NCBI RefSeq assembly: GCF_007829875.1
Contig: NZ_VIWV01000001.1
Span: forward strand, 186,001 to 250,000
Length of the DNA stretch: 64,000 bases
Direction: 5' to 3'
From: Streptomyces capillispiralis
GTDB taxonomy: Bacteria; Actinomycetota; Actinomycetes; Streptomycetales; Streptomycetaceae
The notes under the pieces are model-generated. The model saw only the letters and a program-made list of their open reading frames with translations. It was not told where the DNA came from and did not search any database. The position numbers were made by a program, and so were the translations under genes. This document shows positions 1 through 6,481 of the stretch, one piece after another; position 1 is the stretch's first letter, and each line of letters starts with the position of its first letter.

Positions 1-1788
1 GTGGTGCCCGGGGAGCCCGGTGCCGGTCCCTCGGAGCAGGCGCCGTGGGACGCCGGGCAGGTGGCGGCGAGCAGGGTCCCGACGATCGCCGCCGACGAGC
101 GGAACCGGATCGTCGCGGCCAACGGGCCGGCGGCGGACCTGCTCGGCTGGAACGCGGACGACCTCGTCGGCCGGCCGCTCACCGCCCTGATCCCGGAGCA
201 CCTGCGCAGACGGCACCTCGCGGCCTTCACCTCGCTGCTGCTCAGCGGCCGGCCGCGGATCCTGGGCCGCTCGGTGCCGCTCCCGGCGCTGCACCGCGAC
301 GGCCGGCTGGTTCCCGTGCGCCTGGTCATCCTGCCGCAGGAGACGGCCGACGGGCGCACCGTCTTCGTCGCCCAACTCGCCCCGCGGGCCTCCGCTCCCG
401 GTCCCGCCGCCGGTCCGGCCGGCCGCGCCCGGTCCGCGTCGCGGCGGGAGCCGGACCGGTCGCCGTCCCCGGGCGCCGGCGAGGACGGCCGGGACCAGGG
501 CCGGTCGGACAGGTCCGCGCTGGAGCGGCTGACGCTGCTGGCCGACACCGCGACCGCGCTGAGCAACGCCCCGGACCTGGACGGGGGCCTGCGGGACGTG
601 GGCCGGATCCTCACCCGGCGCCTGGCCGACTGGTGTGCGGTGGACCTGTTCGTGGACGGCGCCCAGGTGGAACGGGTCTCCATCACGCACCGCTTCCCGC
701 ACGGCCCGCGGCCGGAACGGTACGGGGGCCTGCTGCCGACGGTGTCGGACACCGCCCGGGGCCCGCTGGCCCGCGCGCTGCGCGGGGCGGGCCCGCTGCT
801 GCTGTCCGGGCCCCCGTCGCCCGGCGAGGTCACCAGTCCGCTGGACGCCCACTACGTGGGACTGTTCCGGACCATGGGCGCGGACAGCGCGGTCGTCGCC
901 CCGCTCCGGGCACGCCGGCAGATCATCGGCGCCCTCACCATCGCCCGCCGCGGAGGGGACCGGCCGTTCACGGAGGAGGACCTGCCGCTGGTCCGCGACC
1001 TGGTGAGCAGCCTCGCCCTGGGGGTCGACAGCGCCCGGCTGCACCAGGAGACCCGCGACATCGCCGAACGCCTCCAGCGTTCACTGCTGCCGGTGCTGCC
1101 GTCGGACGGGCCGCTGCGGCTGGCCGCCCGCTACGCCTCGTCGTCGGCCACCGCCCAGGTGGGCGGCGACTGGTACGACACCTTCGTCCTGCCCAACGGG
1201 GACACGGCGCTCGTCATCGGCGACGTCACCGGGCACAACCTCGACGCGGCGATCGCCATGAGCCAGCTGCGCAGCATGCTGCGGGGCATCGCCGTGGACC
1301 GTCAGGAGCCGCCGGACGTCGTGCTGCGCCGCCTGGACATGGCCAACCACAGCCTGTATCCGGACGCCACCGCCACCTGTATCTACGCGCTGGTCAAGAG
1401 CACCGGGGACGGTCCGTGGGAGCTGGTGCACTCCTCCGCCGGCCATCTGCCGCCGCTGCTCATCGGCCCGGACGGCCGCGCCCGTTACCTGGAGGACGGT
1501 TCGGGGCTGCTGCTCGGGGTGGCCCCCCACCGGTCACGCCCCCGGGCCAGGCATCCGATCCCGGCCCACACGACGGTGCTGCTGTACACGGACGGCCTCA
1601 TCGAACGCCGCGACGAGTCCCTGGACGCGTCCCTGGACCGGCTTCGCCGGCACGCGGCCGCGCTCGCCCGCGAGCCCCTGGACGTGTTCTGCGACGAGTT
1701 GCTCATCGGCCTCGGCGCCGACAGTGAGGACGACATCGCCGTCCTCGCCCTGCGGCCCACTCCGCCGCACGGGTCCGCCGGGCACTGA
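1..1788 (+). CDS. PAS-GAF-SpoIIE/PP2C serine phosphatase (start at window edge)
   Basis: Three domains in order. A PAS sensor lies at about residues 25-125. A GAF domain follows at about 175-345, after a Pro/Arg-rich linker. The C-terminal PP2C-type SpoIIE phosphatase, from about 365 to 590, shows the metal-binding motifs GGDWYD and GDVTGH. Such proteins are common in actinomycetes, where they dephosphorylate anti-anti-sigma factors in partner-switching sigma control. No HATPase kinase domain is present, so this looks like a phosphatase-only regulator, probably cytoplasmic since no membrane segment is visible. A GTG is the first codon of the window, so the true start could lie upstream and the gene may be partial. 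It is followed 29 bp later by another plus-strand gene. Nothing ties it to the polyene cluster. Confidence 0.85.
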   Translation: MVPGEPGAGPSEQAPWDAGQVAASRVPTIAADERNRIVAANGPAADLLGWNADDLVGRPLTALIPEHLRRRHLAAFTSLLLSGRPRILGRSVPLPALHRDGRLVPVRLVILPQETADGRTVFVAQLAPRASAPGPAAGPAGRARSASRREPDRSPSPGAGEDGRDQGRSDRSALERLTLLADTATALSNAPDLDGGLRDVGRILTRRLADWCAVDLFVDGAQVERVSITHRFPHGPRPERYGGLLPTVSDTARGPLARALRGAGPLLLSGPPSPGEVTSPLDAHYVGLFRTMGADSAVVAPLRARRQIIGALTIARRGGDRPFTEEDLPLVRDLVSSLALGVDSARLHQETRDIAERLQRSLLPVLPSDGPLRLAARYASSSATAQVGGDWYDTFVLPNGDTALVIGDVTGHNLDAAIAMSQLRSMLRGIAVDRQEPPDVVLRRLDMANHSLYPDATATCIYALVKSTGDGPWELVHSSAGHLPPLLIGPDGRARYLEDGSGLLLGVAPHRSRPRARHPIPAHTTVLLYTDGLIERRDESLDASLDRLRRHAAALAREPLDVFCDELLIGLGADSEDDIAVLALRPTPPHGSAGH

Positions 1789-1817
1789 GGTGCGCGGACG
1801 GCAACTGATCCGGCCGT

Positions 1818-2789
1818 GTGATCGTCCTGGTGGACATGGTGAGGGTGAGAGGGGAGGGGTGGTTCGACCGGACGCGGGGGCGGGTGATCGCCGCGTCGGC
1901 GGTGGCCGCCGCCGGGCTGCTGGTGTTCCACCGGGCGGTGCCCGACTCCGGGGTGGGCGCGGGCAGTCTGCTGGAGTCGTTCCTGCCGTGGCTCGGCGCG
2001 GTGGTCGTCGTGCTGCTGGTCCTGGCGCTGCTGCGCCGGTCCGCCGTCGCGCTGGTGGCGCTGCTGCTGCCGGGGGCGGCCTGGACGTATCTCTTCGGCG
2101 GGCTGCTGCTGCCCGGTTCCGGGGCGGGTCCGCGCGACCTGGTGGTGGTGCAGCACAACGTCAGCGACGAGAACACCGACCCCGAGGGCACGGCCCGTGT
2201 GCTGGCCGATGCCGGGCCCGATCTCATCGCGCTGCAGGAGCTGGTGCCCGGAGCGCTCCCCGCCTACCGGCGGGCTCTCGCCGCGGACTACCCGCACCAC
2301 GCGGTGCGGGGCACCGTCGGGCTCTGGTCGCGGTACCCGCTGGCCGATGCCCGGCACGTGGACATCAAACCCCGTGAGGTGACGGAGAGCTGGAGCCGTG
2401 GGCTGCGGGCCGTGGTGCGCACGCCGCACGGCGACATCGCGGCGTACGTCGCCCATCTGCCCTCGGTACGCCTGCGGGCGGGCGGATTCGCGTCGGCCCG
2501 GCGGGACGAGAGCGCCCGTCTGCTGGGCCGGGCCGTCGCCGCCGAGGAGCTGGACACGGTCGTGCTGCTCGGTGACCTCAACGGCACCGTCGACGACCGC
2601 GGTCTGGCCCCGCTGACCCGCCGGATGAACGTGGCCGAGCGGGGTTTCGCCCTCAGTTTCCCCGCCGCTTTTCCCGTGGCCCGGATCGACCAGGTGATGG
2701 CCCGTTCGGCGACCGTGGAGCGCATCGGTACCCTGCCCGCCACCGGCAGCGACCACCTGCCGGTCGTCGCCCGCATCACCCTCGGCTGA
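1818..2789 (+). CDS. Membrane-anchored endonuclease/exonuclease/phosphatase family protein
   Basis: About 323 residues. Three hydrophobic segments (about 23-42, 51-72 and 76-101) are followed by an EEP-fold domain from about 109 to the end. The domain shows VVQHN at its first strand, LQELVP with the conserved metal-binding Glu, GDLNG and the C-terminal GSDHLPV. The layout suggests a catalytic domain held outside the membrane, cutting a phosphodiester or phosphomonoester. The substrate cannot be told from sequence. The GTG at 1818 has no clear ribosome site; an in-frame ATG at 1836 is an alternative start. It lies 29 bp after the PP2C gene, so co-transcription is possible. Confidence 0.8.
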   Translation: MIVLVDMVRVRGEGWFDRTRGRVIAASAVAAAGLLVFHRAVPDSGVGAGSLLESFLPWLGAVVVVLLVLALLRRSAVALVALLLPGAAWTYLFGGLLLPGSGAGPRDLVVVQHNVSDENTDPEGTARVLADAGPDLIALQELVPGALPAYRRALAADYPHHAVRGTVGLWSRYPLADARHVDIKPREVTESWSRGLRAVVRTPHGDIAAYVAHLPSVRLRAGGFASARRDESARLLGRAVAAEELDTVVLLGDLNGTVDDRGLAPLTRRMNVAERGFALSFPAAFPVARIDQVMARSATVERIGTLPATGSDHLPVVARITLG

Positions 2790-2851
2790 CCTCCCTGGCC
2801 CGACGGGGACCGGGGTGCCCGCGAGGAGCGGGCCCGCGAGTGGTCGCCGTA

Positions 2852-2879
2852 CCCGCCCGCCCCGAGCGGAGCGGGCGGG
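2852..2879. terminator. Hairpin after the EEP-family gene
   Basis: A 9-bp perfect inverted repeat (CCCGCCCGC / GCGGGCGGG) with a 10-nt loop lies about 60 bp past the stop of the plus-strand gene. It has no T-tract, as is usual in Streptomyces. Confidence 0.45.
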
Positions 2880-2909
2880 AACGCGCCGGACGAGGGCCCG
2901 GTGGTCGTC

Positions 2910-2951
2910 ACCGGTGGCGGCGCCTGCCGCGGCAGACGCGCCGCCACCGGT
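2910..2951. terminator. Bidirectional terminator between convergent genes
   Basis: A perfect 14-bp inverted repeat (ACCGGTGGCGGCGC and its complement) surrounds a 14-nt loop that itself contains CTGCCGCGGCAG. It lies 22 bp past the stop of the minus-strand glucanase gene and between two convergent genes, so it can serve both strands. Confidence 0.7.
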
Positions 2952-2972
2952 GCGTCTGCCGCACGGGAGCGG

Positions 2973-4187
2973 TCAGCTGAACGGGTCGAGCGTGATGGAG
3001 GCCTGGCGCGGGTTGCCGTCGTGGACGAGCGACTCGTGGTGGCCCACGTCGTCGAAGGCGAACGCGTAGGCCTTGCCGTCGACCATCTGCGCGTGGATGG
3101 CGCGGGCGTAGTGGTTGGTGACGGAGTCCTGGTAGAAGCCGGCCGAGCCGGAGTCGGGCTGGTTGGGGTTGCTCAGGAGGGTGGAGCGGTTGAATCCCGC
3201 GCACAGGGTGCGCGAAATGGGGCCGCGTACCTGGTCGTTCGGCGCGTCGAGCCGCCTGTGGCAGCCGAAGACGGACGAGGCGTCCGGCTTCTGGAAGCTG
3301 GTGACGACGGCGCCCGACGTGTTGGTGAAGTTCATGACGTCACCCGAGACCCGGCCGAAGTACTTGATGTCGGGCCGGTCGCCGAAGGGGGTGACCGTCA
3401 GGGTCGAGGTGGCGTACTTCTGCCAGACGCGGTTGATGTAGCTGTCCATGACCGACGCCGGCAGGGCGCCCGTCTCCACTCCGTACAGCGGGGACAGTGC
3501 GCGCAGCACGGTGCCGTCGGACCGCGTGTGGATCAGGTTGGCCCAGCCTCCGGACTGTCCCCTGAGGGTGTTGAAGACCCCGTTGTAGCCGCCCGCCTTC
3601 AGCCGGCCGGTGGTCGTCGTGCTGCCGTCGGCGCGCTGCACGCCCACCGAGTAGGGCGCGGAGAACATGTCGACCTGGGTGCTGTTGAGCCACAGCCCCG
3701 AGTCGTTGAGCGTGTACTCCGTCCAGTTGAACAGGATGTTGCGGTTGGGGTCGCTCGGGTTCTGCACCGCGGGCTGCACCAGGCCGCCCGTGGTCAGCTT
3801 GAACACGAGTTTCTGGCCGTAGGAGAAGTAGATGCGGCCGGAGAACTTCGGCATGCGGATGGTCGTGGACTGTCCTGCGGCCGGGCCCGTGATCGACGCG
3901 TCGGGGGCGGGGGTGGGGGGGTTGCCGCCCGCCGGCCAGGGGTGGAAGGTGCCGCTCGCGTCGGCCCAGCCCTGGCGGCCCGTCGACAGCTCGGTACCGA
4001 GGTTGTAGACGTAGACCTGCTCGCCGCGGCCCGAGTTGTTGGTGATCTGCAGGGGGATGGTGGCCGGGACGGCTGCCTCGGCGGCCCCGGCCGGCGCGGC
4101 CGTCCCGGCGGTGAGCAGCGAGCCGGCGAGCACCGTGGCGACGGCGGTGCCCACGGTGAGGATGCTGCGTCTGAACAAGCGGAACAT
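2973..4187 (-). CDS. Secreted GH64 beta-1,3-glucanase
   Basis: 404 residues. A signal peptide is clear: basic MFRLFRR, a hydrophobic core, and a likely cut near residue 37 after AGA. The mature protein resembles glycoside hydrolase family 64 (laminaripentaose-producing beta-1,3-glucanases). Glu157 (in NWTEYTL) and Asp173 (in TQVDMF) are 16 residues apart, the same spacing as the catalytic Glu/Asp pair known in the Streptomyces matensis enzyme. Two cysteines in the last third could form a disulfide. No separate carbohydrate-binding module is seen. The start is the ATG at 4187, preceded by GGAGAC; an upstream in-frame extension to 4262 would spoil the signal peptide. It probably digests fungal or callose glucan and lies outside the polyene cluster proper. 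Confidence 0.85.
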   Translation of the reverse strand: MFRLFRRSILTVGTAVATVLAGSLLTAGTAAPAGAAEAAVPATIPLQITNNSGRGEQVYVYNLGTELSTGRQGWADASGTFHPWPAGGNPPTPAPDASITGPAAGQSTTIRMPKFSGRIYFSYGQKLVFKLTTGGLVQPAVQNPSDPNRNILFNWTEYTLNDSGLWLNSTQVDMFSAPYSVGVQRADGSTTTTGRLKAGGYNGVFNTLRGQSGGWANLIHTRSDGTVLRALSPLYGVETGALPASVMDSYINRVWQKYATSTLTVTPFGDRPDIKYFGRVSGDVMNFTNTSGAVVTSFQKPDASSVFGCHRRLDAPNDQVRGPISRTLCAGFNRSTLLSNPNQPDSGSAGFYQDSVTNHYARAIHAQMVDGKAYAFAFDDVGHHESLVHDGNPRQASITLDPFS

Positions 4188-4226
4188 GCTCTGTCTCCAT
4201 TCGACTTCGTCGGTGGGGTAAGAGTG

Positions 4227-4240
4227 TGAGAGCGCTCTCA
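4227..4240. promoter_or_regulatory. CebR-like operator upstream of the glucanase
   Basis: TGAGAGCGCTCTCA is a perfect 14-bp palindrome 39 bp upstream of the glucanase start codon. It differs at one position per arm from the CebR box TGGGAGCGCTCCCA, the LacI-family operator that senses cello-oligosaccharides in Streptomyces. Inference: sugar-responsive repression of the glucanase. Confidence 0.65.
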
Positions 4241-4318
4241 GAGTTCCCCGTTTGACGTACACCTGTCAACGGGATGGAGTGGACGTGCGCCGTCCGTACA
4301 GGGCGGGTCACCGTCCGC

Positions 4319-4347
4319 CACGCCCGTCCCCGGGCAGGACGGGCGTG
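4319..4347 (-). terminator. Terminator after pabC
   Basis: A perfect 11-bp stem (CACGCCCGTCC / GGACGGGCGTG) with a 7-nt loop starts 3 bp past the pabC stop codon. It separates pabC from the glucanase promoter and plausibly marks the left end of the polyene cluster. Confidence 0.7.
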
Positions 4348-4349
4348 AG

Positions 4350-5216
4350 CTACAGACGTTCGGCCGGAAGCGAGGCGTAGCGTTCGGCGAGTCCGGTCAC
4401 CACCGGGTGATCGGCGGGGAACCGAAGGTCGTCCACCTGGGTGACGGGCACCACGCCGACGGCGGCGTTGGTGGCGAACACCGCCTCGCACGCGGCGAGT
4501 TGCGGCAGGGTGACACGGGCGTCCGTGCCGGCTCCGGCGCGGCGCAGGAGTTCCCTGGCGGTGCCCGCGAGCGCCGGGCCCGCGGGCCAGACGACCCGGC
4601 CGTCACGGACGACGCCGACGTTCCAGGTGCCGCCCTCCAGCACCGTCGCGTCCCCGTCCGTGAACAGGACGTCGTCGAAGCCCGACCTGCGGGCCCAGCG
4701 CCGCAGCCGCAGGACACCGAACAGACCGACGCCCTTCACCTCGGGCAGGTCCCTGAGGTACACGGCGGAGCGCACCCGCAGGGGTTCCGGCACGGCGGCG
4801 GGCGCGGGCCTGGACGTCACCAGGACCCGCGGGTCCGCGTCCGCGCCGATGGTGCCGAGGTGCAGCGACGGGTCGAAGACGGTGATCCGCACGGTGCACC
4901 GGCCGGTCGTCGGCACCGCCCGCCGGGCCCAGGCGCGGACCCGTCCGAGGTCGAGCGGCGCGTCGAAGAGCACACGGCAGTCGCGGACCAGACGCGCGAG
5001 GTGCAGGTCCAGTCCGCGGACCGCGCCGTCCTCGGCCGTCAGGGTGGTGAAGTGGCCGTAGTTGGTCAGGGCCAGGGCCCGCAGCGCCTCCGGCCCGGCG
5101 GGCGATCCGTTCAGTTCGGTCAAAGTGCCCACCGTGCCGGTCTGTTCGGTCGTGGGTTCCACCGTGCCGCCGTCGGGTCCGCTCGCGGGCCCCACCGTGC
5201 CGTCGGGTTCGGTCAT
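4350..5216 (-). CDS. pabC: 4-amino-4-deoxychorismate lyase (PabC), p-aminobenzoate formation
   Basis: A fold-type IV PLP enzyme (class IV aminotransferase family). It should cleave 4-amino-4-deoxychorismate to p-aminobenzoate and pyruvate, giving the PABA starter loaded by FscA. PEVKGVGLFG carries the likely PLP lysine and TVLEGGTWNVG the conserved Glu-Gly-x-x-x-Asn cofactor loop. The start is uncertain because the 5' end is a four-copy in-frame tandem repeat. An ATG at 5216 (chosen; 288 residues) and a TTG at 5123 (257 residues, closer to usual PabC length) sit in equivalent repeat positions behind the same GGTGGG stretch; a GTG at 5255 is also open. It lies 85 bp after fscRI on the same strand with no hairpin noticed between, so it is probably co-transcribed with fscRI. 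Confidence 0.85.
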   Translation of the reverse strand: MTEPDGTVGPASGPDGGTVEPTTEQTGTVGTLTELNGSPAGPEALRALALTNYGHFTTLTAEDGAVRGLDLHLARLVRDCRVLFDAPLDLGRVRAWARRAVPTTGRCTVRITVFDPSLHLGTIGADADPRVLVTSRPAPAAVPEPLRVRSAVYLRDLPEVKGVGLFGVLRLRRWARRSGFDDVLFTDGDATVLEGGTWNVGVVRDGRVVWPAGPALAGTARELLRRAGAGTDARVTLPQLAACEAVFATNAAVGVVPVTQVDDLRFPADHPVVTGLAERYASLPAERL

Positions 5217-5231
5217 GGGACCCACCGTGCC
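5109..5231 (-). repeat. Four-copy 30/33-bp tandem repeat at the pabC 5' end
   Basis: Four imperfect units start at 5231, 5201, 5168 and 5138 (reading the minus strand), each opening with GGCACGGTGG. Unit lengths are 30, 33, 30 and 30 bp, all multiples of three. If translated they encode units of the form GTVGPxTEPD. Units 1 and 4 place an ATG and a TTG at the same internal position. Confidence 0.85.
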
Positions 5232-5301
5232 AGGTACGGGGAGGATGTCGTGCACCGGCCGCCGCCCCGGCGGGGCGCGGGCCGGCGGGCCCGAACCACG
5301 C

Positions 5302-5970
5302 TCACTTGATGTAGTCCTCGACGACCTTGGGCGGCCAGGTGCCGACCTTGAGGACGCCCATGGAGTAGGCCCGGGACACCAGCGCGGCCCGGTTCGGCAC
5401 CTTGAGCTTACGGAGCAGGCCGGAGACGTGGTACTCCACGCCCTGCCGGCTCAGGTAGAGGCGCGAGGCCAGCGGCACGGTGGAGACACCGGCGGCTATG
5501 CCTTCGAGGATGCGGGCGTCGACCTCGCTGAGCAGCTTCTTGCGGGGCATCACGACTCCGGAGTCCGCGCTTTCGCCGTCCGCCGGGGGCAGCATCACGA
5601 GGATCGCCGCGACGTCGGGGATGTGGCTGCCGCGCACCGCCACCGCGGTGAGCGGAAGGGTGTGGGCGGTGTCCTGGCCGACGGTGATGACCTCGGTGGT
5701 GAACCGGTGCCGCTTGCCCTCCAGCAGGCGGGCGAACTGCTGCATCAGGGGCTGCTGGACGCTGGGGTGCACCAGGTCGCAGAAGGGCCGGCCGCAGAGG
5801 TCCGCCACGGGGCTGCCGAACCGGCGGTCGAACTCCTGGTTGACCTGCTGGATCGTCAGACCGGGGTCCAGACAGGCCACGGAGGTGTGGGCGCCTTCGA
5901 TGTCGAGCGGACCACGGTGTGCGTCAACGACATGCGAACGGTCCAAGACGAGGTCGTGGGGGGAAACCAT
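5302..5970 (-). CDS. fscRI: PAS-LuxR pathway activator, PimM/AmphRIV-like
   Basis: 222 residues. A PAS sensor fold lies at about 28-128 (ACLDPGLTIQQVN, then the FCDLVHP region) and a LuxR-type helix-turn-helix at about 150-212 (SRQGVEYHVSGLLRKL). This two-domain layout is that of PimM, NysRIV, AmphRIV and FscRI, direct activators of polyene structural genes. I chose the ATG at 5970 with GAAGG 12-13 nt upstream; a TTG at 6003 would add 11 residues. Two sites resembling the PimM operator occur in this window, upstream of fscMI and fscA. No TTA (bldA-dependent) codon was noticed in it. It is followed by pabC on the same strand. Confidence 0.88.
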   Translation of the reverse strand: MVSPHDLVLDRSHVVDAHRGPLDIEGAHTSVACLDPGLTIQQVNQEFDRRFGSPVADLCGRPFCDLVHPSVQQPLMQQFARLLEGKRHRFTTEVITVGQDTAHTLPLTAVAVRGSHIPDVAAILVMLPPADGESADSGVVMPRKKLLSEVDARILEGIAAGVSTVPLASRLYLSRQGVEYHVSGLLRKLKVPNRAALVSRAYSMGVLKVGTWPPKVVEDYIK

Positions 5971-6090
5971 CAAGGAACTCAGCCCTTCTGCGTTGTGCGA
6001 CAAGGCGAACCAGGAACACGGTGGTCATTCAGTGGTGGCGTGGTCGCGCTCGATCCGCTGAATCGCCGTGCTGGGAGTGGAATGGCTCGG

Positions 6091-6120
6091 AGATTACGGA
6101 GACGGGTATCGGCCGGTCAA
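6091..6120 (-). promoter_or_regulatory. Candidate fscRI promoter
   Basis: Read on the minus strand, TTGACC (6115-6120) and TAATCT (6091-6096) are separated by 18 nt. This is a good match to the housekeeping sigma consensus and lies about 120 nt upstream of the fscRI start. Confidence 0.4.
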
Positions 6121-6155
6121 CGAAAACCGGGGCAGCCCCGCCAATACTGTGGTGG

Positions 6156-6189
6156 CCCCTTCGGTAGGTACGGTCCCGTACCGAAGGGG
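6156..6189. other. Long inverted repeat in the fscRI upstream region
   Basis: CCCCTTCGGTA and TACCGAAGGGG form a perfect 11-bp stem around a 12-nt loop. A competing inner pairing is possible (GGTACGG with CCGTACC), so two mutually exclusive hairpins can form. It lies just upstream of the candidate fscRI promoter and about 290 bp past fscRII. It could be a terminator or a protein-binding site. Confidence 0.45.
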
Positions 6190-6244
6190 TTCGGTGTGCG
6201 GGGGTTCGGTGTGATCGTGCCGCCCCCAGGGCAGGCACACCTCC

Positions 6245-6269
6245 CCCACCGGGCCGAACGGCCGGTGGG
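6245..6269. other. Hairpin between fscRII and fscRI
   Basis: CCCACCGG and CCGGTGGG form an 8-bp stem with a 9-nt loop. It could be a secondary terminator for the regulatory operon. Confidence 0.3.
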
Positions 6270-6448
6270 AGCACGCGGGGGAAGGGACCGGCTACGCGGG
6301 GTCGTCCCGTCCGGTCCGGTGCGGCGCCCTCGCCCGTCCCGAACGGGCGGGGCGTCGCACGACCGGCCCTCCTGCCACATCGAAGGCCCCGCACACGGAA
6401 ACACCCGGGCGCGGTCGTTGAATTGCTCCAACCGTTCCCGGGCGTTCA

Positions 6449-6467
6449 GGGGCGACTCATTCGCCCC
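6449..6467 (-). terminator. Hairpin directly after fscRII
   Basis: GGGGCGA and TCGCCCC form a 7-bp stem with a 5-nt loop, 14 bp past the fscRII stop codon. Confidence 0.45.
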
Positions 6468-6481
6468 GGACCGGATGAATT

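Larger units (their letters stand above)
5971..6481. other. Intergenic region fscRII-fscRI
   Basis: About 510 bp with no gene that I can support. It holds a hairpin just after fscRII, two further hairpins (6156-6189 and 6245-6269) and a sigma-70-like promoter facing fscRI. Confidence 0.7.

Noticed and set aside
1485..2756. Long minus-strand open frame opposite the phosphatase and EEP genes
   Set aside because: It is antisense to two genes with clear domains, is Arg/Gly/Gln-rich without any recognisable domain, and has no ribosome site. High GC alone opens such frames.
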